This document shows positions 1 to 18,900 of a stretch of 64,000 nt of DNA, piece after piece. Every line of letters starts with the position of its first letter. Position 1 is the stretch's first letter. A model generated the notes under the pieces. The model was not told where the DNA came from, did no database searches, and was given only the letters and a program-made list of their open reading frames with translations. Source of the DNA: Lonicera japonica (taxonomy: Eukaryota; Streptophyta; Magnoliopsida; Dipsacales; Caprifoliaceae); NCBI GenBank assembly GCA_021464415.1, contig CM038467.1, forward strand, positions 8,387,411 to 8,451,410. The letters run 5' to 3'. The position numbers and the translations under genes were made by a program.

Positions 1-261
1 AAAATGTCCGAAAATTCACTGCAAAGGATTAAACGTGAAACATTTTCATACTATTCATTCCCACCGGGTTCACAGAATCCTTGGTACATTTGTTCTTTTG
101 TCACAATTCACATACTCGTACATTAGCGTTGTACGTACTAGAAGAAATCAACTAATTAAAAACAAGTTTTACAACTACCCATTAATAGAAAACAAGAAAC
201 ACAAACATAACCAATTTATATTCAAACACATGAAAACTAATTAAGCAAGCATTCCTAGTAC
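1..261 (-). other. Intron 1 of the O-fucosyltransferase gene (partial)
   Basis: Starts at the GT donor at 260-261 on the minus strand and runs off the left edge. AT-rich; no coding or other feature seen. Confidence 0.7.
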
Positions 262-902
262 CTTTCATCTCCCCAAACACGATTAACTTGCAAAACAGGT
301 ACAACTAAAGCAGCTTCAAGAATTCTTGCAATAACAACAGCATCAACAATCTGATTCCTCTGCTGATTTAACCCACCCGAAACTGCCACAACCAAGAACT
401 TCTTCTTCTCCTTGGAAATCCTCACCGATTTTTTTCTGTACCCAATAGTAAAATCCAAACAGGGCCGGTACCCTTCTCCGTCAGGCTGCCGCCAGAACTC
501 CTCCTCCTCCACCGTCAGGTTTCCGGCCACCACCCGTGGCGGCAGCGGCACCATTGCGGTGGTAGACAATCTTGGCTCATGATCGGTGTAATTGGAGAGC
601 AGAGTGGAAAGAGAGGCCAAGAACAGGGGAGGGTAAGTGGGTGAAGATGGGGGAATTGAAGAACAGGGTATTGTTGGGTTTTGGGATTTGAGGAGGATTA
701 GGGTTGTGGTGGAGATTGAGAAAAAGGTGATGAAGATTAGGATAGGGAATGAGGGATTTGCGGATGAACAGAGTTTTGGATTTCTTGGATGTTTTTTTGT
801 GGGAGTGAAAAGGAGGGAATTGAATGGGGAGATTGAAAGTAAGTGAAAGAAGAATGTTGGGTTTAGTATTACTGAGTTCTTGGAGCTTTTGGTTCTCGTC
901 AT
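262..902 (-). CDS. O-fucosyltransferase-like protein, first exon (partial)
   Basis: First exon (213 codons plus 2 nt) of a plant protein of the GDP-fucose O-fucosyltransferase family, type II Golgi membrane proteins thought to add fucose to proteins or polysaccharides. Seen: a short basic N-terminus, one hydrophobic segment at about residues 52-71 (signal anchor), a Pro/Ser-rich stem, the FWxxPD...GYRPCLDF block at about 137-151, and the family signature VAVSGGLNQQRNQIVDAVV at 172-190 that opens the catalytic domain. The exon ends after GDE at a donor AG|GTAC (intron from 261 leftwards), where this family often has its first intron. The rest of the gene lies outside the window. I chose the ATG at 900-902 because it precedes the membrane anchor; the longer open frame upstream is low-complexity 5' UTR with a (CT)n tract. 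Family call is firm; substrate and exact member are unknown. Confidence 0.88.
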
Positions 903-923
903 TAATGGTGATTTATCTTCTCT

Positions 924-948
924 TCTCTCTCTCTCTCTCTCTCTCTCT
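924..948. repeat. (CT)n microsatellite in 5' leader
   Basis: Uninterrupted CT dinucleotides just upstream of the O-fucosyltransferase ATG (a GA tract on the coding strand). Such tracts are common in plant 5' UTRs and core promoters. Confidence 0.9.
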
Positions 949-1282
949 TCTGATGTATATTGGTTGTTCTGTGAATCTGGGTATTGACTTTCTTGCAGAT
1001 AAAACAACAAAAAGAAGTTACGAATTTTGTATCTCTATATGTGGGTATGCTTATTTATTTATTTATTTATTTACATATGTATATGTATAGTGTGTTTGGA
1101 TTGGAGAAAACGGAATAACGGTATTCCGTTGCTGGTTTTCACATGGAAAGACAGATACAGCCTAGCGTATCTGCAAATCGTTATGTTGAAAAAAGAAAAG
1201 GCTTCTGCGATTCACGGGATAAATCCCGGGGTATTTTGGTCAGGTAAAATATGAAGTTGACACGGTGATTCGACTGATTTTC

Positions 1283-1290
1283 GCGGGAAA
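1283..1290. promoter_or_regulatory. E2F-like site GCGGGAAA
   Basis: GCGGGAAA, the reverse complement of the E2F consensus TTTCCCGC, lies about 380 bp upstream of the O-fucosyltransferase ATG. A motif match only; an 8-mer can occur by chance. Confidence 0.25.
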
Positions 1291-1299
1291 GTGAAGAGA

Positions 1300-2035
1300 G
1301 TTCCCCCTTACATTTGACGGTCTCCCTCCCGTTGCATTAAGTCATCAATCAATTTATCATTGGTATAAGCTTAAATGTAGTTGTGACTGATGAACGAATT
1401 ATTTGATCTTTCAGCATTACATAAATCAAATATACAACGAAATGTGAATATGCATTGTTATTACGTTACACAAAATTTAAAGTTTTTAATTAATAACAAA
1501 AATAAGATAAAAAAAAACACAAACTTCATCGGAAGAAAATGAAAATGAGGGAGAACAATCAATATCACTAATTTTGAATTTGAATGAATCTAGAAGCATA
1601 ATTTATGCTAGCCACATGGCGTAAAAATGTGTATAATATTACTACTCGGCATCGTCCTTAGATCACTAAGGCCGACTTTTGTCCCTGCTCGGTAGATAGG
1701 TCTTGCAAGTAAGCACAAACAATGTAACCTTAGATATTGAACTGACAATCAATAAATTTTTTGAATCTATAAATTTAACAAGCTCCTTGTTTTATTTCAT
1801 ATGCTTCAAATTAAAATTTATATTTAACTTAATAAAGCAAGCGAAGAAAAATTGAAAAATAAAATGTAAGACACGAATAATTAACACACTCAAATACTTC
1901 ATTTATGTCAAATAAATTAACCCATTTGGACCTTTTTAAGGAAATAATTATTTCAATGTAATTTATAGTAAAAAAAAAAAAGAAAAACAACTTATTTTTC
2001 TATTGCAAAACTCGGCACACTGATTAGATTACAAA
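1300..2035. other. Intergenic, no gene seen
   Basis: AT-rich promoter-side sequence of the O-fucosyltransferase gene. Contains a GGCCGAC (DRE/CRT-like core) near 1670, which may be fortuitous. No coding evidence. Confidence 0.5.
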
Positions 2036-3260
2036 CTAGGTATTGCCCGTGCCATCCGGCACGGTGAAATAAAAAAATATTAAATACAAATAAAGAGACC
2101 TAATGACATTAGGTGGGGCTTACGGGTTTTTTTTTGCCAAATTTTGAATTGTGAATGAAAAAGCATATTAATTTGAGTATAAAATGGTTAGTTTGAATAA
2201 TAAAATGGTAGACAACGCTACGGGAGGTTAACAAAACTCACTTACATGAAGAGAGGGAGGGGGAGAATAAAAACTGAACAAAATAATATTATATAGAGAT
2301 ATCAAAAAAGTATAAAACTCACATGCATGCATGAAATTTTTTTTATTCATATTCTTATTGACTATAAAATGGATATTCAACACACATAAAGGGAAAAATC
2401 CAAAAACATATGCACTATTCTTAACGTAGGCTGCTACTAAAACAAATAATTATCGGATCCTCAACTAAATATATATATCATAAAATAAAGCAACGATCTC
2501 CAACTAAATGAGTTAATAATTGCTAATAAAAAATGAGAACCCATATATATACCTTCTTAAAAAAAAATAAACCACAAAATATTATATTCTTTCAAAAGAG
2601 TAAACAACAAAGAGAGTAGAAAATCTCAAGTATTTTGATGAGTTTTTAGCCATGAAAATCTTAAGAAATAGAGAATATATATATATATATATATATATTT
2701 GGTGAGAGGGAAAGAGTGTTCTTGCATTTATAAAAAAATTGTGAGGGAAAAACACATCTAAAGGGTTTACATTCTTTTTAGTTTGTAAGCAAATTTTGAC
2801 TATTAGTTAATAATAACAAAATAAAGAAAAAAATACATCTTATAATATAGATAGAAAATTGCCGCTAGAAAAAATGAAATAGTTTTAAGAGTAATGTGAA
2901 AATTGTATAATAAGAGTAAGAAAAGTGGATTATAATTTTAAATATACAAATTTTGTCTTACACATAACTTTATATATACAATTTTAAATATACAAACTTT
3001 TATTGGTAAATTTTAAATATACAAATTCTTACATGGTTTGTTTTAAATTTAATGTATTTTGAATTTCATAAAAATCGATAGAGAAAAAAGATAAGAGATT
3101 AAAATTAGTGGAATAAGAGAGATAAAAAGTTGTTGACTTTCTTGATTTGATGGGTTGAAAACACATTTAATGGTCCAAATTTTTTCTTCTTTTTGTAAAT
3201 TAATGTGGACCATTGATTAGATAATTTGATGATGTGTGATTCTTTTCCTTATAATATAGA
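2036..3260 (-). mobile_element. Non-autonomous Helitron
   Basis: On the minus strand the 5' end reads TCTATATTATAAGG, preceded by A, and the 3' end has a GC-rich hairpin (CCGTGCCGGATGGCACGG) about 10 nt before a terminal CTAG followed by T. A 5' TC, a 3' hairpin plus CTAG, and insertion between A and T without target duplication define Helitrons. A second 5'-like terminus (TCTATATTATAAG, also preceded by A) lies inside at 2851, so the element may be a fusion or nest of two copies sharing one 3' end. No Rep/helicase coding is visible; the interior is AT-rich with an (AT)n run near 2675-2698. Confidence 0.8.
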
Positions 3261-3802
3261 TGGGACGCTTAATTTGAGACATCTAAAAAGAAAGTGGAAA
3301 CACCTCTATTTAAGATGGGAGTATTAAAATGAATAATGAAATCATTTTATTTTAAGAGCCTAAAAATTTTGGATTCAATTCTACTATGACAAAACTGAAT
3401 AACTGTGCTGCGCCTCCTATTCCAGTTGATTAACAAATCCATGGCCACTGGGCATGTTTTAACTTCATCCGGACTAAGCAGACATATTCAATAACAAATC
3501 CATGGCTACTGGACTTCCTATGCATAAAGATGCGGGCACAACGGTAACAAAAATAAAATGGCATATCCTAAGAGCAAGTCTCTTTTTCAACTGTGAAAAA
3601 AAAAATACACTTGGTTAATACCCCTCAACAACTAACCAGCTGGAGCTTACATTTAAGCAGAAGCAACTAAAGGGAAGCCTGTGGGTCAGTGATTCAATCT
3701 TATAATCTTAATTAATACAATGTGATGGGAAGACCTGAAAAAAAAAACAAGAATTGTTTTAATATAGTTCAGACTTTTTATGTCGAAAAAAAGTGGCTCA
3801 AT
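3261..3802. other. Downstream region of adenylate kinase
   Basis: Intergenic and 3' UTR sequence. A short direct repeat (AACAAATCCATGGC followed by CACTGG or TACTGG) occurs near 3433 and 3495. No gene seen. Confidence 0.4.
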
Positions 3803-10036
<6,234 letters not shown>

Positions 10037-10399
10037 TCTCTCCTCTCCTCTTCTCTCCCTTTCGATTTTCCGAACCCTGCTACTCTCCCTTCTCACTCTA
10101 AACTCCGCCGAAACTAAAAACTGGGTATTTTAGAGAGAGTGAGAAAAGTGTTTGCGACTTTGCGTGTGCGTTCAATTGACGCTTTAATCGTTCTCCCGCT
10201 TTTGATCTTGTTCCTATTTCCTAACAAGTTCGACCCTCCTAAACCAAGGCGGTCTCTCATTGAATATTGTCACCGTGGGTTAACGCTCCTAACAAAGAAG
10301 TATGATATTTATATTTTTGTTGCTTCTTTATATTTTATTTTATTCAGAAATCACCCAAAAAAAAAAGATATAAGAGGCAAAAAATGTTTACTTGATGAA

Positions 10400-10507
10400 C
10401 CGAGTGTTGTTCATTGTATTCGACCCAAAAAAATCGAGTTAAGTTTTGTGTCATTTTTTCAATTCCAATTAGCTCTTTTTGGGTCGAATATAATGAACAC
10501 CACTCGA
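10400..10507. repeat. Imperfect inverted repeat (hairpin)
   Basis: Arms 10400-10431 and 10476-10507 pair over about 31 bp with two or three mismatches (both contain TTCGACCCAAAAA or its complement) around a loop of about 44 nt. It lies about 0.36 kb upstream of the ADK ATG. Confidence 0.7.
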
Positions 10508-10579
10508 TTCCTAAGAATCGAGAGAACCTTCATTCATGGTAGAACCGATGTTAACCTTCATAATTATCCCTTTGAATAA

Positions 10580-13042
10580 TCTCTCTATCTCACAAAGGAA
10601 TGAGTAAAACCATGTCACAAGTGATTATAAACATAAGATCTAATAATAACATTGTATCTAATTGAGCCATAAATGATCGTTTGTGGAGAAAGAAATTATA
10701 AGAAAAAGATTAAATATGATATTTGTGAAATGGGTGTAGTGATTTAATTTATTTCTTTAAATTGCAGAAAGATAAGTTTTTTGGATTAATATTAATTAAA
10801 CTTAAAAATAAATAAAGTGTTAAGGAAAGGGAATATATACTTGTGAAGTATTAAAGAGAGATGGAGTGTTAGAGAATCAAATGGTATGTGTCAATAGTAA
10901 CCCCCTATATATAGTTTATACGTTGCAAAATCTTTTTATTATATTTGAATCGAGTAAAATAAAACTTTGTAAAAATGGCTTCGTTTTCATTTAAATATAA
11001 CTACAAGAGTATTTTTTATATTGTAAAATATTCTTATCAATTTGACGTTTTGACATGATAAAAACCGTCGAAATGGGTTTTGAAAGAAAATTTATGCAAA
11101 CTTTATGTGCCAAAGAGAAATATGAGTAAACAAATAAGGCCAAAAGGTAAATGACCCAAAAAATGTGGTGATTAGGGGTGTAAATGGATGTTCGAGAAAA
11201 CGGATAAGAATTTGGATAATATGTATCCGTTATAATTTAATATATGTAATGCATACATATATATATATATATATATATATTCTCTCACCCTTAAAAAAAT
11301 GGGCAAATATAATTTGATATTCACAAGCTAACATAATTTACCAAAGGTTTTTTTTTTTTTTTTAAAGAAGCTTAAAAATAATAAAAAGATAAAAGAAAAA
11401 GAAATACCTAAGTCTTATTTACAAGTTATAGTGATTTAGTAGAATGAAAGGCTCGAGATCATACCAATTAAATGGTAATGAGTTTCAATTATGATTTATG
11501 TAATAGTTATCTTATAATCTAATGTTACAATCTGTTTGAATTGAAAGTGAATGATGGAAAGGAAATAGTTAATTAGGATGGGCAAGAATGGAATAGAACG
11601 GAAATGAATGAGTTTAATTTTAGTGTTATTTGGATAACTAATAATGAAAAATAATAGAATAAAAGTAAATCTTGCTTGGATAGAAAAAAGAAATGAAATG
11701 AAATTAATGTAATTTAATATATTATTGACAAATGAAGGTTAAATTTAGAATAATTCATTGAAAATTTTTCATTTCCCTCCCAATTCTCTCAATATTGGAA
11801 GAAAACAGAATAAAGGGATAAAAGGGATGGATATTATCTCCCATTCCTTTCGTTTTTTTCTCCACCCCTCTTTTTTTCCTTCTCATTTCTCATTCCCTCA
11901 ATCTAAGCGGACTGTTAATTTTATTGGGTTATAAAGATAAATAAAATAAATTCATCATTTCTAGTTATAATTTGTAAAAGATTATGTCTTAACCAATAAA
12001 TCAAACAATTAAATATATATATATATATATATTTAAGATCGCGCCAAATTTTTAGATTAACAAAAAAATAAGACAACGCGTTTATAGTTATATAAAAAAA
12101 TGAACAGGGTCACTATTCGAATCCAATAGGATAAGAACAAGAATAGTTAAACCTAATATCCGAGGAATACGGATAAAGATTTGAATAGTATATTTAAAGC
12201 AAAAAATTAATTATAGATAGAGTGATATTTGATTCGCATTCCATCCGTTTTCACCCTATGTAAGGAACGATCTATTTAACAGGAGATTTGTGTTTGAATT
12301 TCTCAAAATCAAATGGTTAAAATTGAACTTTAAACATTCACCTGAGCTAACTTTAATAATAACTGTTTAATTATTTAAAAAAATAACTATTAACCTTTTA
12401 ATAATTTAAAAAAACAATTAACTTATTGCAAATCTGAATTCTTAAAAATCTACCATTAAAAATACAGAGCCAAAACCAAACATCCATCAAATCACACATC
12501 ACTTTCTAATTAACCTATATCCGATGATCCGATTCAGTTATCCGAAAATGTCCAAGCACAAATATCAACAAATTAAGTGTCACCATTATTCTCCTATAAA
12601 CTAAACTAACGCATCTAAATTATTTAATATTTCAAATGCATGACGAACATAAAAATGCTCCATCAAACAATTTGATATATTAGGAGAAGTTTTTCAGTGA
12701 ATGAGACTTCCTTGTATAATTTTAATCAGATGCTTCATCATTATAAGAAAAGGGTAAAAATACAATTCGCTAACACTTTAGAAAATGAAAACTAAGCAAC
12801 GCTGATTTAATTCAACATTCCAAATAGGACTACTGTAGGAAGGGAGGCCCTTAATGCCTCCATCCGAATACTTAATTTGAAACCATTCACATCACAAATA
12901 AGCAGTAACCGAGAAGAAATCAGAGTATATTATCTCAAGTCATTGGAAGGAACATAAGACGCAACTGAGAAACAATAACTAAAGCAACGCCGATACTAAA
13001 AGAATCCACTTCCTGAAACTTCAACTCATGCCATTCTGAAAG
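10580..13042. other. Intergenic, AT-rich, no gene seen
   Basis: Between ADK and eEF1B beta. Holds AT microsatellites (around 11262-11280 and 12015-12032) and the terminal-repeat element listed next; otherwise nothing recognisable. Confidence 0.5.
11174..12257. mobile_element. Possible TIR element with AGGGGTG...CACCCT ends
   Basis: The left end AGGGGTGTAAATGGATG and the right end, whose complement is AGGGTGAAAACGGATG, are related inverted repeats resembling hAT-type MITE ends. I found no clear 8-bp target duplication, and the interior is AT-rich without coding. Confidence 0.35.
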
Positions 13043-14548
13043 TTCTGCGAAAAAAAGGGAAAACAATTATCATTAAATAGTAGTGAAGTGTCATCCACAA
13101 AATACACAACGGTAATACAACAGCAATAAACAAATATTGTACAAGATATATACACTCGTGTGAAAAGGGCAGAAAAGTTGAGATCCCAACTTACAGATTT
13201 TATTGAAGGCAACGATATCACAGCTCTGGACATACTCATTTATTGGTTCAACAGTAAGACGTTCCTCAATGAGGGTATCAATTGAAACCAAGTCATCGAC
13301 AATGGTCATCATAATCTGCAGTTTCTTAATACCATACCCGACAGGTACAAGCTTGGCTGCAAATCAATCCCACAAGCATTAATCATTCTTAAATAAAACA
13401 CATAATTTCTTTTAATTTCATTTATTTATTTGGCTGAGTGAAGATTCAATTTCATTTTCATCCACACTCCGTATATACAATAAGCATCTGTAACTAAAAA
13501 ATCAAAGAGAACCGTACAAGCGCCCCAAGTCAAGCCTTCCATTTCGACACTTTTAACGGCCTCTTCAAGCTTCTTCATGTCAGTTTCGTCGTCCCATGGC
13601 TTCACATCCAACAGGACCGATGACTTACCAGCTGATAATAAAACTTGTGTTAGAAATTAAGTTTAAGTAACATGTTATGCATTATCAACCACACTTAATG
13701 ACGAACTGTTAGAAATAGGATGAAAAACTCACATTCTTTCTTCTTTCCGGATGCCTTCATGGCTGCTGCACGTTCTTCAGCAGCCTTCTTTTCCTCTTCA
13801 GTCTCCTCACCGAACAGATCAACATCATCATCATCGTCATCCTCGGCAACCGATGCCTGAAATTCATATTTTGTAACGGCATTTAGTTAAAAAGAACAAT
13901 AAGGATATCATGGAAAGTCAATTGTTCAACTTTGCATATCCAAATAAAATAGAGCCCTAGGTAAAAATGTTGAACAATGAAGAAAAATACCTTGGTATCA
14001 GCAGCAGGAGGAGTTGCAATGGCCTCAGCAGGGGCTGATCCCTCTATGGTCACACCACAACCATCACCAGAGACACCACTGCAAGACAGAATATAATGAA
14101 TTAAAGACCAACAATTAACCTCTAAATAACGGTACTGGTTTTTTTGTTATTCCTTCATTTTCTCTGAGAGTCCGAGGTATTAATATGCCATCCGAGCAGC
14201 AAATGAAGATTTAATAACCGAAAACAGGCCAAAATAGCATTCATATAAGTGCAAGAACTTACGAAATCCTCAAGAGTGCCTCAATGTGATTGTACCACCT
14301 AGTTACATTCACATACGCAGATGATGGTGGCTTTGTAAAAGCAGCATGAACAGTGAGATCATCCTTTGAAGCTTGGTACCTGGAAAAGCAAATAAAAAAC
14401 TAAGACCTCATTGAGACGAAGAAAAATCCAACAGACTCAGCAGAAACAAAAGTTACACTCACCCAGTAATGTAACTACGAGTTAAGAGGTACTCGTCTAG
14501 TTGCTTGAGGCCAGCCTCTGAGCTCACACTGTAAAGTGTGACAGCCAT
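13043..14548 (-). CDS. Elongation factor 1-beta (eEF1B beta), GDP/GTP exchange subunit
   Basis: Nucleotide exchange subunit that recharges eEF1A with GTP during cytosolic translation. Coding exons: 14463-14548, 14263-14379, 13991-14078, 13733-13856, 13518-13631, 13195-13356 and 13043-13044; total 693 nt = 230 aa, the usual plant length. Seen: N-terminal GST-C-like region starting [20 protein letters not shown], an alanine-rich linker, the acidic stretch [20 protein letters not shown] (about 102-121), then the catalytic exchange domain (about 142-230) with [16 protein letters not shown] and GYGIKKLQI, ending [10 protein letters not shown]. The TAA stop is split by the last intron (T from 13195, AA from 13044-13043). 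A 5'UTR intron (about 14579-15421) precedes the ATG. Complete and undamaged. Confidence 0.95.
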
Positions 14549-15501
14549 TGCTAGATAACTGTGTATGGGGTTTCCTTTCTGCAACACTACAAACCCAGAA
14601 TATAAGCAAGAGGCTCAATAAAGAAAAAATCTGAAAGAAGTATCCCTTTTTTCTTCCTCTACTGGTACGATAGACCTTCATTTTTTCAGAATTCAGTGTA
14701 TGTTTTTAAGACTTTCACCTGGTTTTCCAACATATTAGGAGACAAATTATATTGCCTCTGAATTCATTTCGGCATGCTAAATATGAATACAACGCTCTGA
14801 AGAGATCATACAAATTTGAAACACCCCTCAAATCTTTTAATAAAGAATTTCTTTTGAATAAAATACAAGGGCAAAATGATCAAAATAGCTCATATTTAGT
14901 ATTTTCAAGTATTCCATATAGTTTCAGGCTTCACCAATTATCATCACCCTAGTAACACATAAATACTGCATAATGTATACAGCTAACAAAGTAGTCAAAA
15001 ATTCAGTCTGTTTAGGCCTAAGAGTGAATTCAATTTCTGCATAAAATACACAAATTGAAATATCCTGAACAATATAATTAACACCACGAAAACAAAAAAC
15101 TCAACAACTTCAGATTTTACATCTTACAAGCAAAATCGATTCCTGAATACATTGATAGTAAGAGAAATATAAAGTGATAAAATTAGAACACAGCTATATA
15201 TATATATTTAAGGGACTCAAATCGGTGAAAATAAAATTAGATGGAGATAGGGTTATGAAATCAGAAAACCTGCGATTGGATAAAGATTTATAAACTTTGA
15301 GATCTCAAAACAACAAATGACAGCAGGAACTATACGCATATATAAAGCTAAATACGTAAAACTAGAAGAAGAACAAGAAGAAGAAGAAGAGATCTTAAAG
15401 AATGGGGTATGAAGTGCTCACAATAGAGGGAGAGATCAGGCTGCTTTGCAAGCGAGAGAGCGAGAGAAGTGTCTGCCGTCGAGTATCCAAGTCTACTTGT
15501 C

Positions 15502-15509
15502 TAGGGTTT
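15502..15509 (-). promoter_or_regulatory. Telo-box AAACCCTA at eEF1B beta 5' end
   Basis: AAACCCTA on the coding strand, in the likely transcription start region about 80 bp upstream of the 5'UTR intron donor. Telo-boxes near start sites are a known feature of plant translation-machinery genes. Confidence 0.6.
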
Positions 15510-15559
15510 CACAGCTTAACGCTGTGTTGCGTATGTATATATATATAACAAATAATAAA

Positions 15560-15945
15560 GGGTAAAAAACACTAAACCCCCTCAAACTATTATTTTTTTG
15601 CACTAAACCCCCTCATTTTTAAAAGTGACACTAAACCCCCCTCAATTATTATATGTTATCACTTAACCCCCAAAATTACATAATTGCCCTTGTACAAAGT
15701 TTGGTAAAAAACACTAAACCCCCTCAAATTATCACTTTTTGGCACTAAACCCCCCCTAAACTATCACAACTTAACACTTTACCCCATAATTTATAAAATG
15801 TCATTTATTTACAAGGGCAATTATGTAATTTTGGGGGTTAAGTGATAAAATATAATAGTTAAGGGGGGTTTAGTGTCACTTTTAGAAGATGGGGGGATTT
15901 AATGCAAAAAAATGATAGTTTGAGGGGGTTTATTATTTTTTACCC
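15560..15945. mobile_element. Foldback MITE, TIR GGGTAAAAAACACTAAACCC
   Basis: The left arm GGGTAAAAAACACTAAACCC CCTCAAACTAT recurs inverted at the right end (ATAGTTTGAGGGGGTTT...TTTTTTACCC). The motif CACTAAACCCCC is repeated about four times inward with inverted copies, so nearly the whole 386 bp can fold back. The flanks are AT-rich (AATAATAAA and AATAATTAA), so the target duplication is ambiguous. It sits just upstream of the eEF1B beta start region. Confidence 0.7.
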
Positions 15946-18900
15946 AATAATTAAATGTATTAAGAATTACGATTTTTTTTTTCTTTATGTTACGAATAAA
16001 GATAGGATTAATTTATCAAATATTTAATGATACATTTGACCACGGAATTTTATTATTTTTTTAACTATAATTTTTAAAAAAAGATTTTGAGTTTTCTCCC
16101 GTTAATAATACAAAATTCAAGGCGCTTTTATTTTATTAATATTTTGAGTTAATCTTGTTAGAATACAGTGTTTTAACTTTATTAAAAAAAATTATAAAGT
16201 GATTAATATACCCTTAGTTTCAACCTTAAAACAAATATTATATATATGCAATTCAATGGTGTGTACATATATATCTTCCCTCGTCTCTTTTGTCGTTGTT
16301 TTCTCCATGTGAGATTGAGGAAAATTTTTCCCATGTTCTTCCACAGCCACACCACCAAGTCCACTTCTGACTATGTCCAGTAAGAACAAATTGTTACCCC
16401 TAAATATAGGTGGTCAGGTTATAATATACTTGAAAAGATTTGAGGTCGAAACACAACGAAAATAAAAAATTAATTTCTCCATCTATATTTATCAAAGGTA
16501 GGAAGGGAAAAGAAAATATGATAAACTTGAGGAATCAAAAAGGAAATTGAAATTAAATTAAAACTTATTAAGTAATTAAATTAAAACTCAAATAAAATCT
16601 AATCTTATGGTGCAAAAGTAAAGGGAATCACAAACACAAGTTATCTAATGAAAAGACTTCTTAAATGAACTAAAGAAACACGCAAATAAACTAAAAATAA
16701 ATAATACAAATAAAATTGTGCAATACTTAAATAAAATATAATATTAAATAAAATAAAATCGATGGGAAACAAGCGTTAGAGGTAACCGTAATTAGATAAT
16801 ACGAAACTAGTCCAGTCAGGTAATCCAAATCTAAATTTAAATAAGATTTTTTTCTTCTATTCAGCTCCTAGATTCTCCTACCTTTCAATTATATTATTAC
16901 TACAAGTATATGATGCCCCATGCGTGACAAATATTATACAAATTAGTTTTAAGCAATATAATTCAATTGTGAACCTTTTAACTTCGAAAAAGCGTAATTT
17001 AAAATATAGTATTGCTAGTGCATGACAAAAATAATCCAAGTTACTTAAACTTCTCAAAAATTAGTAGCCTAACATTCTTATAAGATTTGAATAGGTTTAA
17101 ACGTTATTTAAAGCAAATCTGACTTGAAAAAAATGTCGAAAGTTAAAACCGGCACTTTCTCGACACTTATATAAATAAATACTAAAATAGAGCTAAATCA
17201 GTCAACTAACTTAATTAATTAGAAGATAAAAACCATCCTTAAATCAGCCACATTAGAATTTTGTTGCAAAAATCAGTGAATCAATGTTTTTACGGTTTTT
17301 AATCAAATGAAACTTTTGAGCTAACTTATGAAAATATATTTTTAACACATGCAAAGTTAAGAAAATACTCATTCATTCAGTAAGTGATCTATAATTAATT
17401 AAAAATCATATTCAAACTTAGATTGTATTACATTCAAAGATTAATTACCCATCTTTTAATACGAACCCATAACTAAAGAATTAGTTAGCCATAATCAAAG
17501 CAAACACGCAAATAATCTTAGAAATCATGAAAAACGGTAAACACATGCCTAATAATGTAGAAAAATATATTTGAAAATGCTTGGCTTTGGAATTTCGCAA
17601 TTCTAATTTAAAATGAAGATTTTTCGGCAAAAACAGTAAATAAACTCAAAACCGAAAAAAACCTAATGAACTCAACCCAAAACCTACGAATTATGGAAAA
17701 TCATATTGTTAGTGATTAAGGATGAGTCATGCATGAATATCATAGAAAAACTATAAATTATTTAAATATAAAATGAGAATCAAGCATAAATCGACGAAAA
17801 ATCGATAAACTGACAAAACAAATCTATAAACCTTAGAACCAGCCCTAAAAATGTTAATTTAAGGTTGATTATAAAATATATATGATCTTAACTAACTAAT
17901 ATATGAATATCAAATCAAATAAACAATTAAAAGTAATCGAATTTGAAGAAAATAGAAAACTAGGGTTTACCCGATATACGATTGAGATTTGAATTGAAAA
18001 ATATATTAAATGATGGATTGATGTTGATTACAGCAAAGTTTCAGCCTCCAAATATCATAAATAAATTAATCTAACATATATTTTAAGAAATTGAATAATA
18101 AAACTCTCAAATGCAATCGTTAGACGTATCGCAAAACTATTAAGAAGTTACGGTGCTCTTAACCTATTTGTAAATCGACTCTAAATTGTATTGTACCCTA
18201 AAATGTGAGATATTAGACCTTTTATATGGTACATAAGTGTCTCAAGTCGTGATTTGAGTAATCCTTGAAGAAACAAGTCGAAACTTAGCTTAAAATTGAA
18301 TTTGAGCCAAAATTAGGCCAATTTTTTTAATGGTTTATTCTTTTGCTCATAACTTTATGCTCCGAATTCTAATTGATAAGCCTTTTTCACCTACTTGTAG
18401 GTAATTCAAAGCTCTAAAACTTTTATTTTTGAAGATTTCTTCAAATTCTTAATAGATAAAAAAAATTGATTAGTTGTAATTTTGGGCTTCTTATGACAAT
18501 TCTCAATTTTCTTCAGAAACTTTAGAAATTGATTTAGTTGAGCTTCTTTTATCTTGGAATTACTCTTGGACACATGCATTCACTTCGTTCATGCTTGTAT
18601 ACCTACGTATTCTCTTTTTGGTAGTGCTTTGGAGGTAGTTTGCGTAATTTTCCTTGTCTTAGGCCTCGGAATAGATATTGACTTCTTCTTCGAACCTTCT
18701 TCTTGCACTTTTTTGCATTCAACATTCTTCATTGCATCTAACCTCAGTTCTGTAAGCCTGCAAAATGGCTTAATAACACAGGAATACAATACTTTCTTTT
18801 AATATTATAAGAAAATTATCATATTTAACTGTCTTGACTTAATACTTTAATCTTCTAGTTACTGTCTCAATCATATGATAATTTTCTTATAATATGAAAA

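Noticed and set aside
10139..10579. 146-codon ORF on the plus strand
   Set aside because: Begins in ADK upstream sequence and runs through the hairpin at 10400-10507; no domain, lysine/phenylalanine-rich as expected of AT-rich noncoding DNA.
11500..11930. GGAATGGAATG-like MITE
   Set aside because: The words GAATGGAATAG and CATTCCTTTCG look like a common plant MITE, but I found no paired termini or target duplication.
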